The notes: a model not told the origin generated them from the letters alone. Positions 37,476 to 46,343 are shown, counted from the first letter of the stretch. The stretch is 64,000 nucleotides of DNA from Halomonas sp. SpR1 (GCF_031010175.1 NZ_JAUAMB010000015.1:51111-115110), one strand, 5' to 3'. Numbers and translations are program-made.

Positions 37476-38513
37476 CTACCCCGTTAATGGGTGACCTTGC
37501 CGAGCAGGCGGCTCGTTGAGCAGGGGCCCACTCGCAGGCTGGGTAACCCCCGCAATGCTAAGGGAGATGCCTAACACCACGATCAACGCACCGCCGGCTA
37601 AGGCTACCCAGCCGGTGGCTTTTTGCACGCTACGCTGGCTGTGCTGCTGCTTGGATAAGCGCCGCTGCGCCCAACCACGGGCAAAAATGCTCGCCAGCGC
37701 GAGCGCTGACACCGTTATCCCAGTGCCGATCGACATGGCCACTACCGATGCCACGCCCACCTCAAACTGCCCCAGCAAGCTGGCCGCTCCTACCATCAGC
37801 ACGGCACCGCTGCAGGGACGCATACCAATAGCGCCGACCGTCATCACCGCTGTTCGCCAATCCAACACCTGCTGCGGCTCAATATGGTGAGCACCACCGC
37901 AACAGTGGCTGTGGTCATGAGCGTGGCTGTGTACGTGACCGTGGTCTTGATACTGTTTATCGCCTGGGCCGTGCGAATGGATAATTCGCTCTGGCTGGTA
38001 GGCTCGCCGCAGTTGCTTTACAGCTCGCCAACATAGCCACGCACCTAAGGCCGCCACCAGCAAAAAACTGGCCTGCTCCACCCAGGCAACGCTGCCCATG
38101 GCTTGCCGAGTCACCCAGCCCAAGCCATACACCAACACCACGACTAGCACTATGGCGGTCACCCCTTGCAGTAACGAGGCGGCAAACGACAGCCCCAGAG
38201 CACGCTTGACCGCACCGCCATGGGTGGCTAAGTAGGTCGCCAATACGGCTTTGCCGTGCCCCGGCCCGGCGGCATGAAAAATACCATAAGCGAAGCTAAG
38301 GCCCAGCAGGCTCACCCATGTCATCATGGTAGGGGTACGTGACAATTCGGTAATTGCCAGCGTCAGAGAACGGTGCAGATCCCGCTGCCAACCGAGTAGC
38401 TGATAACTCACGCTCTGAAATCCGCCTTGCCAAACAATGATCAGTACTACTGCGACGAACAGCAGACCCAGCATTAACCCCAAATGTCGTTTAAAGGGCC
38501 GTATTAGTGACAT
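37476..38513 (-). CDS. NicO-family nickel/cobalt (or zinc) transporter
   Basis: Membrane metal transporter of the NicO/RcnA family, 345 residues, six to seven helices. HAAGPGHGKAVLATYLATHG is the first metal-selecting motif, and GMRPCSGAVLMV the second. The cytoplasmic or periplasmic loop between them is extremely His-rich (GHVHSHAHDHSHCCGGAHH). The start is moved 15 codons inside the longest frame, where GGAG stands seven bases before ATG. The upstream promoter carries a Zur-like palindrome and the next gene is a DUF1007 protein, the family's usual partner. The metal could therefore be zinc rather than nickel; the direction of transport is not evident. Confidence 0.87.
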   Translation of the reverse strand: MSLIRPFKRHLGLMLGLLFVAVVLIIVWQGGFQSVSYQLLGWQRDLHRSLTLAITELSRTPTMMTWVSLLGLSFAYGIFHAAGPGHGKAVLATYLATHGGAVKRALGLSFAASLLQGVTAIVLVVVLVYGLGWVTRQAMGSVAWVEQASFLLVAALGAWLCWRAVKQLRRAYQPERIIHSHGPGDKQYQDHGHVHSHAHDHSHCCGGAHHIEPQQVLDWRTAVMTVGAIGMRPCSGAVLMVGAASLLGQFEVGVASVVAMSIGTGITVSALALASIFARGWAQRRLSKQQHSQRSVQKATGWVALAGGALIVVLGISLSIAGVTQPASGPLLNEPPARQGHPLTG

Positions 38514-38534
38514 CTTACCGCTCCACCGCGAAAT

Positions 38535-38585
38535 TGTTACAAAGTAACATAAAAACATTTATAGTCGATAGGTTGGGCATGACAA
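38535..38585 (-). promoter_or_regulatory. Promoter of the NicO gene with Zur-like operator
   Basis: Reading on the minus strand: TTGTCA (38585-38580), 16-base spacer, TATAAA (38563-38558), then the palindrome TGTTAC-TTT-GTAACA (38549-38535) at the expected transcript start. The palindrome matches the core of the gammaproteobacterial Zur box (TGTTATAnnATAACA) apart from one symmetric position. A zinc-repressed promoter is the natural reading. Confidence 0.6.
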
Positions 38586-38603
38586 GCACGCTTTAAATAA
38601 CGG

Positions 38604-39263
38604 CTAGCGGCAATCGACTTGGCCAGTTTCAGCAAAGTAGCGCCCCAGGCCTGGCTCCCCACTCTCATCCTTATCGAGTAGCGCCGCTTGCATCACCATT
38701 TCAGGGTCTGGATCAGCAGGCAGGATAGACAACTCACAGGCAGGCTCACCGTGGAGTATCAGCGCGTCATCCTGGGGTTGGCCGTCCTCTTCCTCGTGTA
38801 CCACCTCGATATAGTAAGTGGGGTCAAACACTTGGTAGCTAAGCAGGGCGTCTTTCAACTGATGAGGCGTTTCCAGTGGCAGGATAAACATAAAGGTTAG
38901 CCGCCCATCGCGTTCCATAGCGGTATATTCGCTAACGTCCCCCAGCGCCTGGGGCTCGCCGTTGATTTTCACTTCGGTTAAATAGTGCTGTGCGGCGAGA
39001 TTATCGCGAATCTCTCTGCCAAGCTGATCCAGGCCCTCCTCCAAACTGGCGTTTTCCACCTGTTGCAGCTCTTCAAAAACAACCAGGCTGTAGAAAGGAT
39101 CCATCCGCCAGGTTTGATGCAGGCCACTCACCACGCCCTGATCATCAGTGATAACCCGTACACTCAAATCGATCCAGCCATGAGGATGGGCACGAGCAAC
39201 GGGGCTGATCACAAAGCTGCTCATGGCCAAGCAAACAGCGACTGCGGTACCTGCCCACTTCAT
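38604..39263 (-). CDS. DUF1007-family periplasmic protein
   Basis: 219 residues with a clear signal peptide ending ARA. Predicted cleavage leaves HPHGWIDLSVRVI as the mature N-terminus, a first-residue His plus a second His suited to bind a metal ion. The rest is a beta-rich domain with acidic runs (EVVHEEEDGQPQDDAL). DUF1007 genes accompany NicO transporters in many proteobacteria and are thought to help metal handling in the periplasm; no activity is established. Overlaps the upstream lipoprotein gene by 4 bp. Confidence 0.85.
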   Translation of the reverse strand: MKWAGTAVAVCLAMSSFVISPVARAHPHGWIDLSVRVITDDQGVVSGLHQTWRMDPFYSLVVFEELQQVENASLEEGLDQLGREIRDNLAAQHYLTEVKINGEPQALGDVSEYTAMERDGRLTFMFILPLETPHQLKDALLSYQVFDPTYYIEVVHEEEDGQPQDDALILHGEPACELSILPADPDPEMVMQAALLDKDESGEPGLGRYFAETGQVDCR

Positions 39264-39619
39264 GGCGCAACACCCAGTTTATGCTGCAAGGCAACAAGCC
39301 AAGGGTCGAGCAACTGGGGCGGCAGTGGTTGGCTCCCCCTCAGCGCCGACACGCGCACGCGGCTGCCACTACCCTCTTCGCTCACCTGCAGTTGCAAACG
39401 GTACTCCGGCCAGCGAGCAAGCGATGCTTCCGCTCGTCCCAACGACAGATCCGCATGGCGTACCACATAACCCTGCTCCACCATCAGCTCGACCGCATCG
39501 CGAAACGTCTCTTCTGGAGGGGTGGCATAAACCAGTTCACGGGGTTCCAAGGGCTTTGTCGTTGCGCAGCCGACCAATCCTCCCAAGAGCCCGATTAATA
39601 ACCAGTGGCGAATTTTCAT
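39260..39619 (-). CDS. Putative lipoprotein, 119 aa
   Basis: Signal peptide with lipobox LVGC (Cys about 18), followed by ATTKPLEP and a small alpha/beta domain with EETFRDAVELMVEQGYVV and VSEEGSGSRVRVSALRG. The pattern helix-GY-strand resembles small outer-membrane lipoproteins that assess substrate or form complexes, but no family is recognised. It is coupled at both ends by 4-bp ATGA overlaps: with the Gly-rich lipoprotein upstream and the DUF1007 gene downstream. This implies the three work together. Confidence 0.72.
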   Translation of the reverse strand: MKIRHWLLIGLLGGLVGCATTKPLEPRELVYATPPEETFRDAVELMVEQGYVVRHADLSLGRAEASLARWPEYRLQLQVSEEGSGSRVRVSALRGSQPLPPQLLDPWLVALQHKLGVAP

Positions 39620-40170
39620 AATGGCCTCCCGGTCGCAGGCAGGGTTTGTGCAAAGCGGGTTTGAAAACGCTGACAGAAATCGTCATTGCTAGCACTGTAG
39701 GATTCGCGCAGGTCACCCCAATGATCGAAGCGGCGAATATCGCGGGATATACGTATATGCGCATCGTCCACCAGTAGCGACACACGCTCCACCTCCACCG
39801 GCTGCTGGCCTACGCCTCCGCCAAAACCGCCAGCTATACCGAACCCTACCCCGGAACCCCGGCCTACGCCCAAACCACCAAACAGGCGCATCCCATGCCC
39901 ATAGCCGAAGGCATCATCGTAAGGGTCATAATAGCCGTGTAGCGGGCGTTCGCGGCTGGCGCTAATCAACCCCAAGGGGGTATCGGTAGAGTTCAGGGTA
40001 AATCCCCACTCGGTGAGCACCTCGACGCTGGTTTCCAGCGCCTGCTCTTGGGCTGCGGGGAAGTAGCACGAAGCCGCAGGCGCGGGTTCTGCTTGGGGCA
40101 GGCGATCAGGGACTACTTGGCAGCCAGCAAGTGCTAGCAGACAGGTTAAGCTTATGGGTATCGACTTCAT
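39616..40170 (-). CDS. Putative Gly-rich lipoprotein, 184 aa
   Basis: The start is placed at the Met 33 codons inside the longest frame, where AGAGGA lies six bases upstream and a lipoprotein signal starts (MKSIPISLTCLLALAGC, Cys17). After a Pro/Ala linker a domain with a helix-strand pattern like that of the next lipoprotein appears (ALETSVEVLTEWGFTLNST). A Gly-rich stretch follows (LGVGRGSGVGFGIAGGFGGG), then VSLLVDDAHIRISRDI. The two lipoproteins may be distant paralogues. First gene of the unit leading to DUF1007. No family recognised. Confidence 0.7.
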   Translation of the reverse strand: MKSIPISLTCLLALAGCQVVPDRLPQAEPAPAASCYFPAAQEQALETSVEVLTEWGFTLNSTDTPLGLISASRERPLHGYYDPYDDAFGYGHGMRLFGGLGVGRGSGVGFGIAGGFGGGVGQQPVEVERVSLLVDDAHIRISRDIRRFDHWGDLRESYSASNDDFCQRFQTRFAQTLPATGRPL

Positions 40171-40252
40171 GTTAGATCCTCTAACGGACGAGGCCGCTGG
40201 TTTGGCGCAGGTTAGCGCGCTAAGCTCGCCAAAGGTGGTCATACTTAACTGA

Positions 40253-40294
40253 CACTGTAATGAAGACACCGTATTGAAGACACTGTTTTGCGGA
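40253..40294 (+). repeat. Three 14-bp tandem repeats
   Basis: CACTGTAATGAAGA, CACCGTATTGAAGA and CACTGTTTTGCGGA follow one another directly, just before the glycerate kinase start; the last unit includes its ribosome site GGAGA. Confidence 0.75.
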
Positions 40295-40304
40295 GATCGT
40301 GCTA

Positions 40305-41438
40305 ATGAATGTGTTGCTTTGCCCCGACAGCTTCAAAGATGCACTGAGCGCCCAAGATGCCGCTGCCGCCATGGCGCGGGGCGTACAGCGCGCCATGCCT
40401 GAAGCGCAGGTTCTGGTTTGCCCGTTGGCTGACGGCGGCGAAGGCAGCTTGGAAGCGCTAATCGCCGCCACCGGCGCCGAGCGTCGCCAGCTAAAGGTTC
40501 AAGACGCCCTGGGGCGCCCTCGCCAGGCAGCCTGGGGCTGGCTGAGCGACCAGCGTACCGCGTTTATTGAGCTGGCAGAAGCCAGTGGTTTACAGCACCT
40601 TGAGGCCGCTGAGCGCACTGCGCTGCACACCTCTACCTTTGGGGTGGGCGAACTGCTGCTGGCGGCGCTGGATCAAGGCGCAGAGAAAGCGCTGCTACTG
40701 CTCGGCGGAAGTGCTACCAATGACGCCGGGGCAGGCATGCTACAGGCGCTGGGCGCGCGCTTGTTAGATCAAAACGGCAAACTGCTACCTCCCGGCGGTG
40801 CAGCGCTTAGCCAGTTGGCTAGCCTGGAGCTTGACGGGCTAGACCCGCGGTTAGCCAAGCTCACCCTGGAGGCCGCCGTTGATGTAGACAATCCGCTGTT
40901 GGGCGAGCGCGGCGCCAGCGCGGTATTTGGCCCTCAAAAAGGCGCATCCCCTGAGGAAGTGGAACAGCTGGATCGTGCGCTTGGCCACTTCGCCGATATC
41001 AGCGCCCATGCACTAGGCAATGATTACCGTACGCTGCCGGGCGCTGGCGCCGCAGGCGGCATGGGGTTTGCGGCCAAGGCGTTTTTAAATGCCACCTTAA
41101 AGCCCGGCATCGAGATGATTATGCAGCAAGCGGATATGGCCACGCTTTTGGCCCGCGCCGACCTGGTGATCACCGGCGAAGGGCGGCTGGATGGCCAAAG
41201 CTTGTCTGGCAAAACCCCGATTGGCGTCTCCCGCGCGGCGAAGCGCCTTAACAAACCCGTTATCGTGCTAGCAGGCAGCCTAGGCGACGGCTGGCAGGCC
41301 TGCTTTGACGAAGGTGTCACGGCAGCGTTTGCGCTGGCCGATGGCCCCATGACTTTATCTGATGCGCTACCGCGCACCGCTGAACTGCTGGAAGCGCGCT
41401 GTGAAAGCCTGCTGCGGCTGTGGGTGCATAGATCTTGA
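40305..41438 (+). CDS. glxK: Glycerate 2-kinase
   Basis: Phosphorylates D-glycerate to 2-phosphoglycerate, feeding glyoxylate and serine-derived carbon into glycolysis; GarK/GlxK family. 377 residues. The N-terminal CPDSFKDALSAQDAAAAMARG and ADGGEGSLEALI are diagnostic. LGGSATNDAGAGMLQALG, AVFGPQKGA and ITGEGRLDGQSLSGKTPIGV follow in family order. GTG two codons upstream is possible, but ATG at 40305 has GGAGA eight bases before it. No glyoxylate genes adjoin. Confidence 0.94.
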   Translation: MNVLLCPDSFKDALSAQDAAAAMARGVQRAMPEAQVLVCPLADGGEGSLEALIAATGAERRQLKVQDALGRPRQAAWGWLSDQRTAFIELAEASGLQHLEAAERTALHTSTFGVGELLLAALDQGAEKALLLLGGSATNDAGAGMLQALGARLLDQNGKLLPPGGAALSQLASLELDGLDPRLAKLTLEAAVDVDNPLLGERGASAVFGPQKGASPEEVEQLDRALGHFADISAHALGNDYRTLPGAGAAGGMGFAAKAFLNATLKPGIEMIMQQADMATLLARADLVITGEGRLDGQSLSGKTPIGVSRAAKRLNKPVIVLAGSLGDGWQACFDEGVTAAFALADGPMTLSDALPRTAELLEARCESLLRLWVHRS

Positions 41439-41749
41439 AAATGCCCTTGAAACACGACTTGAAACAAGCCCTTAAAACCAGACCTTGAAAAAAGCCCTCA
41501 TCGCCAGCATCTAATAAAGTAGCCAAAGGGTGCTGGCAACGATGTAGTGTCGAAGCGCTAATATGGAAGCGCTGATGTCGCAGAGCCAATACCAAAGGGC
41601 CTATACCAAAGGTCTATGGTAGCGATGCAAAAAACTTGTTATGCAGCGTCGCTAAAACACCCTATTCTGGTCACACGCATTAACCGCCGCCCATTGCGAC
41701 ATCAATACTGTTGCATGAGTACTGTTGCATAAACACTGCGGCATAAAGA
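41434..41749 (+). repeat. Gap with several short degenerate tandem repeats
   Basis: The 322-bp gap between glxK and dps has no gene I can support. It is made largely of short repeats. CTTGAAA/CTTAAAA units of 12-13 bp recur about five times (41434-41499). GGAAGCGCT-type units occur at about 41548-41580. TATACCAAAGG occurs twice near 41588-41617. ATACTGTTGCAT-type units of about 16 bp occur three times (41706-41745). The dps promoter must lie in or beside the last group. Confidence 0.7.
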
Positions 41750-41760
41750 GGAAGCAGGAT

Positions 41761-42237
41761 ATGACGGATACCAATAGCATTGGCCTACACGAAGGTAGCG
41801 CTAGCCAGCTCGCCGAAAAACTTAACCACCTGCTGGCCAACTACCAAATTTTCTACATGAACGTGCGCGGCTACCACTGGAATGTTCGTGGCAGCGATTT
41901 TTTCGAGCTGCACGCCAAGTTTGAAGAGTTCTACACCGACCTGCTGACCAAAGTAGACGAGGTTGCCGAACGTATCCTGACGCTGGGTCACAAGCCGGTA
42001 CACGCTTACAGCGACTACGTAAAACTCTCACGTATTCAGGAAGATAAAGACGTTCACGACGGCACCACCTGTGTCAAAGGCGTACTCAAAGGGTACCAAA
42101 CGATTATTGAGCTGCAGCGTGAACTGCTGGCACTCGCCTCTGATGCCGACGATGAAGGCACCGCGGCACAAGCTGGCGACTATATCCGCGAGCAGGAAAA
42201 AACCATCTGGATGCTCAACGCCTACTTGAGTAAATAA
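41761..42237 (+). CDS. dps: Dps-family DNA-protecting ferritin-like protein
   Basis: Twelve-subunit mini-ferritin that oxidises and stores iron and shields DNA under starvation or oxidative stress. 158 residues from the chosen ATG, a four-helix bundle. The inter-subunit ferroxidase ligands are in NVRGYHWNVRGSDFFELHAK and FEEFYTDLLTKVDEVAERI. The long frame starts 12 codons upstream, but AGAGGAAGCAGGAT and the family N-terminus favour 41761. The N-terminus lacks the Lys-rich DNA-binding tail of E. coli Dps. A strong terminator follows. Confidence 0.94.
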   Translation: MTDTNSIGLHEGSASQLAEKLNHLLANYQIFYMNVRGYHWNVRGSDFFELHAKFEEFYTDLLTKVDEVAERILTLGHKPVHAYSDYVKLSRIQEDKDVHDGTTCVKGVLKGYQTIIELQRELLALASDADDEGTAAQAGDYIREQEKTIWMLNAYLSK

Positions 42238-42270
42238 GCGTTTAAAAGGTTTTGAGAAATCCTGACGTCA

Positions 42271-42296
42271 AACGGCACCCTTTCGGGTGCCGTTTT
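42271..42296 (+). terminator. Intrinsic terminator after dps
   Basis: AACGGCACCC-TTTC-GGGTGCCGTTTT: a 10-bp stem with tetraloop followed by T-rich sequence. Confidence 0.92.
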
Positions 42297-42325
42297 CGTT
42301 GCGCTTATCGATCGCAGACACGGAT

Positions 42326-43792
42326 TTAACGTTGCGTCGCAAGATCCTCGATCAACGCCCGCAGCAGCGACCAGAACTCTTCCACCGAGGCTAACTCCAC
42401 CCGCTCATCCGGCGAGTGGGCACCGCGAATCAGCGGCCCAAAAGAGATCATATCCAAATGCGGGTACTTGCTGCCAAGAATGCCGCACTCAAGCCCCGCG
42501 TGGATAACCTTGACCTCCGGCTCCCGGCCCAGCAGCGCCGCATGGCGAGCTTTAAAGGTCGCCAACAGTGCACCATCAGGCTTAGGCGCCCAGCCTGGGT
42601 AGCCGTTCTCCACTTTTACCCGTGCGCCAATCAAGCCAAACAGCGCTTGGAAGCGATCCGCCATGGCGACCACCGCACTATCGTGTAGCGAACGCACCAA
42701 CGCGCAGAGGTGCAGCCGCCCATTCTCCAGGCTTAGCACGCCCAGGTTATTAGAGGTTTCTACCACGCCTGGCACATCGGCGCTCATCCGCTCTACCCCA
42801 CAGGGGGCTGCGTGCAGTGCTGCCAGCAACATAACGCTGGCGTCCAAGGTTAGCGGCTCTGCTTGGGGGGCCTCGGTTAGGCGTTGAACGCTGATGCTAA
42901 GGCCACTATCACCACTGCCCAACTCTCTTAGCAGAATCGTTTCCAGCCCTGCAATAGCGACCATGGCGGCGTCAACTTCATCAGCAGGCAGCGCCACATG
43001 GGCAAAGGCTTCCCGAGGGATTGCATTGCGCAAAGTGCCGCCATGATAGCTAATCAAGCGCGCATCAAACGCCTCCAAGGAGCGCAGCACTCTAACCAAT
43101 AACCGGTTGGCGTTCGCCAGCGGTTTATGGATATCCGCGCCGGAGTGGCCACCCTTTAGGCCGGTCAAGGCGATCTCAATAACCCGCTCGTGATCGCCAG
43201 CGGCGGCACTGGGCAGTTGGGCATCCACTTCAACGTCAGCCCCACCCGCGCAGCCAATATAGACCAGCCCTCGATCCTCGCTATCCAGGTTGAGCAGTAG
43301 CGAGCCTTCCAGCCAGTTCTCCGCCAGGTTAAGCGCGCCGCCCATGGAGGTCTCTTCTTCCAGGGTGAACAGCGCTTCCAGCGGGCCGTGGCGAAGGTCA
43401 GGGTCTTCCAACACGGCGAGAATTGCAGCCACGCCCAAACCGTTATCGGCGCCCAGGGTAGTGCCATCGGCGTGTAGCCAGCCGTCAGCCACATAAGTGC
43501 TGATTGGATCGCGGGTAAAATCGTGGGCATGACCGCTATTGGCCTGGGCGACCATATCCAGATGGCCCTGGAGCACCACTCCGGGCGCCTGTTCGCAGCC
43601 CGGGGATGCCGGTTTACGTAGGCGTAAATTACCGAAGGTATCGCGGTCGTGGGCAAGGCCTTGGGCATCGGCCCAGCTTTCGAGGGTAGCAACGAGTGCC
43701 GCCTCATGCCCAGACGGGCGCGGCGTATTACACAGCGTTCGAAAGTGGCGCCAAACCAATGAGGGCTCAAGCGCGTCAAGATGTGCGTTCAT
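42326..43792 (-). CDS. pepD: Aminoacyl-histidine dipeptidase (PepD)
   Basis: Zinc metallopeptidase of family M20C cleaving Xaa-His dipeptides such as carnosine. 488 residues. VVLQGHLDMVAQ gives the first metal His and Asp, TTLGADNGLGVAAIL the bridging Asp, and LFTLEEETSMGGA the catalytic Glu pair. GLKGGHSGADIHKPLANANRL is the M20 dimerisation-domain motif (shown here in part as GHSGADIH). The His close to the end (VIHAGLECGI) completes the site. Stands 28 bp downstream of tmcA on the same strand. Confidence 0.95.
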   Translation of the reverse strand: MNAHLDALEPSLVWRHFRTLCNTPRPSGHEAALVATLESWADAQGLAHDRDTFGNLRLRKPASPGCEQAPGVVLQGHLDMVAQANSGHAHDFTRDPISTYVADGWLHADGTTLGADNGLGVAAILAVLEDPDLRHGPLEALFTLEEETSMGGALNLAENWLEGSLLLNLDSEDRGLVYIGCAGGADVEVDAQLPSAAAGDHERVIEIALTGLKGGHSGADIHKPLANANRLLVRVLRSLEAFDARLISYHGGTLRNAIPREAFAHVALPADEVDAAMVAIAGLETILLRELGSGDSGLSISVQRLTEAPQAEPLTLDASVMLLAALHAAPCGVERMSADVPGVVETSNNLGVLSLENGRLHLCALVRSLHDSAVVAMADRFQALFGLIGARVKVENGYPGWAPKPDGALLATFKARHAALLGREPEVKVIHAGLECGILGSKYPHLDMISFGPLIRGAHSPDERVELASVEEFWSLLRALIEDLATQR

Positions 43793-43819
43793 AAAGACTC
43801 TTCATTATCGGTAACCGAT

Positions 43820-45982
43820 CTACTTTACCTCAATGAGGCTATCCACAGCGAGGCGTAGGCCTTTCAAGGCATCACTGTGGGCATCCGCCAGGGCACTATT
43901 TTGAAACGCCCAGGCAGCTAGCTGTTGATGTGCCTGCTGCTGTGGCTCGGTTAAACTGCGGTGACTGGCTTCCCTCGCCAAGGCTTGCAGCGCCGGGCGG
44001 GCAAGGGCGGGGTTGCGATGGGCGGTCGCCACATCCTCAACATCCTGCCACTCACGGTCACTCAGCGGAATGCTCGGCAGTTGGCCGAGCAGCAGTACCA
44101 GCACTGCAGCGGGCAACGTGTTGAGCTCAAAGGCCAGCAGGCCTGGCAGTGCCGCTTGAAAACGCTCACTAAGATCAGCCTGCACCGCCTCGCCCTCTGA
44201 GTTCAGCGCTTTGGCCACCATAACAGCAAACTCACCGGTGGAGGTCTCCCGGCTAATACCCAGGCGTACCGGCCTAAACCCCAGCGCCAGCCAAAAGCGT
44301 AGCAGCGATGCCTCTGCCCCGAAGGTCGCGCCATAAAGTGCAATCCCCTGCTGCCTGGCGGCGACCATATCCTCTTGCAGCAGCATTTGCCCCAAGCCTT
44401 GGCGACGCCGCTCGGGGTGCGTCGCGATACGCGCTACCCTTCTCCAGCGGGCGGTTAGCGCTTCTCGGCTTCCCGCATGGGTCGCCAGCGACTGCGCCAA
44501 CAGATGCCCCTGTGGGCGGCGTTCACCACGGGCGACCTGCTCGGTAAGGGCGGCCTCAAAACCGCCCTCTTCGCGGGTAACCAATACCGCTTGAGGCTCG
44601 CCTGCATGCGCAATGAAGCGCAGTTGAGTACCTGGGCCGTCAAGCAGTTGGCGCAGGTCGTTGGGAGAGGTTCGGTAGTGGGACTGCACCAGCAGCCCAA
44701 ACAGTTTCTCCAAGACGGCATCTTGTTGGGCAAGCCAGGCGCGATCAACCATCTGCGTTGCCACAGCGCTGCCATCCCGCTGCGCTTTGGGCAACGGTGC
44801 TTTTAACAACAGTAGTTGATTAACCAGTGCCTCCAACGGGTCGCCGCTGCGCCAGCGAATGGGCGCTTCAAGCTTAAGTGCTCTCCACTGGGGCGTTAAC
44901 CGGTCAAGGGTCGCGCGAAAGCGCAAGGCGAACCCCCTTCCCGAGCCCTCATAGCCGTGCACCGTGGTGGCGAAAGCAACACGCGGAAAGGCGGTGAGCC
45001 ACTGGCCCAGCAGCGCTGCGGGAATCGCCGCCGCCTCATCGACCATCAAATAGCTGCCATCACCGCCCTGCTGCTGAGTGTTAATCTGCTCGGTGAGCAC
45101 ATCCGGGGGTAAAAAAACCAGCTCGCTGCCCTGGGCCAGCACAAAGTGGCCTGGCGCGACGCGTCGGCCGTCCGGGCATAGCGCTACTACCCGCTCGAAC
45201 ACGCTCTCCACCGCACTTAGTCGTGGCGCGGTGAGCACTACTCGTTGGGCTTTACTGGTTAGCAGCCGAGCGCAGGCGATACCCAGCGCGGCACTTTTAC
45301 CGCGCCCACGGTCTGCGGTGATTACCAGCGGGCGGCGGCGTTTTAAGCCAATCAGCTGTTTCACTGCGTAGGCCTGGTCGGAGGTTAGGCAGTCGCTATC
45401 AGCCGTTTCAGTGTCGTCTACTACGGGCGAAGGCAGAGGAGGAAGATGCAATGACTGATCAACGCCCCAGCGCACTACCTGAGGTGAGGCCTGCAACTGA
45501 TGCGCCAAGCGCGCTAAGTAGTGACAGCTCAGATCTGGCCAGTGCCAGGGATGATCAGCAAAGCGCGCGTAGTCCAGATCCGGCGCTGCTCCCCAGGGCT
45601 GTGGGGTGAGTAATACCAGTAAGCCACCGGCGGTGAGCGTTCCTGACAAGGCCCCCAACGCCTCGGGATCAAATCCCGTGCCGTGGGTATCGAGCACTAC
45701 CAACTGATGCTCTGCGCCCAATCGCGTGCGCGCCTTGCGAGGCGAGAGATGCCCATCCCCCACCCACAGCGGCGCCTGCCAGGGGTGGGCTTGCCATAAA
45801 GCCTGTGCAAGGGTTTGGCACTGCTGAGCATCGCCGCTTAGCCACACTAACTGGCGCCAGCGACGGCGAGCTAAACGCTGAGCATGATGAACTAGCGCCG
45901 CCACCCTCCGTGTTTGCTGCTTATTCTCTGATACCTGGTTATTTAACAAATGCGTTCCTTCTCCAGCACGACTGCTTCCCAT
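43820..45982 (-). CDS. tmcA: tRNA(Met) cytidine acetyltransferase
   Basis: Makes N4-acetylcytidine at the wobble position of elongator tRNA-Met using acetyl-CoA and ATP. 720 residues. Order of parts: an N-terminal DUF1726 region, a RecD-like helicase with Walker A ITADRGRGKSAALG (about 220-233) and Walker B SYLMVDEAAAIPAALL, a GNAT acetyltransferase domain (about 430-580, RRVARIATHPERRRQGLGQ), and a C-terminal tRNA-binding region. AAGG precedes the ATG. The first 25 residues (SSRAGEGTHLLNNQVSENK) are a non-conserved extension. Confidence 0.94.
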   Translation of the reverse strand: MGSSRAGEGTHLLNNQVSENKQQTRRVAALVHHAQRLARRRWRQLVWLSGDAQQCQTLAQALWQAHPWQAPLWVGDGHLSPRKARTRLGAEHQLVVLDTHGTGFDPEALGALSGTLTAGGLLVLLTPQPWGAAPDLDYARFADHPWHWPDLSCHYLARLAHQLQASPQVVRWGVDQSLHLPPLPSPVVDDTETADSDCLTSDQAYAVKQLIGLKRRRPLVITADRGRGKSAALGIACARLLTSKAQRVVLTAPRLSAVESVFERVVALCPDGRRVAPGHFVLAQGSELVFLPPDVLTEQINTQQQGGDGSYLMVDEAAAIPAALLGQWLTAFPRVAFATTVHGYEGSGRGFALRFRATLDRLTPQWRALKLEAPIRWRSGDPLEALVNQLLLLKAPLPKAQRDGSAVATQMVDRAWLAQQDAVLEKLFGLLVQSHYRTSPNDLRQLLDGPGTQLRFIAHAGEPQAVLVTREEGGFEAALTEQVARGERRPQGHLLAQSLATHAGSREALTARWRRVARIATHPERRRQGLGQMLLQEDMVAARQQGIALYGATFGAEASLLRFWLALGFRPVRLGISRETSTGEFAVMVAKALNSEGEAVQADLSERFQAALPGLLAFELNTLPAAVLVLLLGQLPSIPLSDREWQDVEDVATAHRNPALARPALQALAREASHRSLTEPQQQAHQQLAAWAFQNSALADAHSDALKGLRLAVDSLIEVK

Positions 45983-46252
45983 TACGTTACCTTTTTAAGT
46001 GTGCCAGTGTGCCGCTGAGCGCCTTATTGAGGGCCTTATCCTTACAACTTTGGTTGAACGATTTAACTCCTTTCAACGTTTTCGAGTTACTTAGCCACTC
46101 CTTTTGGCGCTCAAAAAAATATGTAACCACATGTTTTAATTAATTTTTCAAAGCACGTGCATAAAACCCACCAGGCGACATCTCTTACATTACTGATATT
46201 GCACCGCAGCGGGGTTGATGTGCTAATTTAGCCCTGAAGCGCTAAAACCCTT

Positions 46253-46268
46253 GTTTACGTAAACGTAA
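46253..46268. promoter_or_regulatory. Palindromic operator candidate before the TRAP operon
   Basis: GTTTACGTAAAC (46253-46264) is a perfect 12-bp palindrome, overlapped by TTACGT-AA-ACGTAA (46255-46268). TTTACG/CGTAAA half sites of this type are bound by MerR-like LiuR or GntR-type regulators in proteobacteria, from memory. It lies 76-91 bp before dctP. The rest of the 361-bp gap after tmcA (45983-46343) is A+T-rich and holds no gene I support. Confidence 0.45.
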
Positions 46269-46343
46269 CCTAGTGGCGCTGCACTTTCCTGACTCCAGGT
46301 AACCAACACTAATAACGCCACACGCCAAACCAGGAAATACATC

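Noticed and set aside
43165..43779. 204-codon alternative frame within pepD
   Set aside because: Same-strand shadow of pepD, Trp/Arg-rich and not protein-like.
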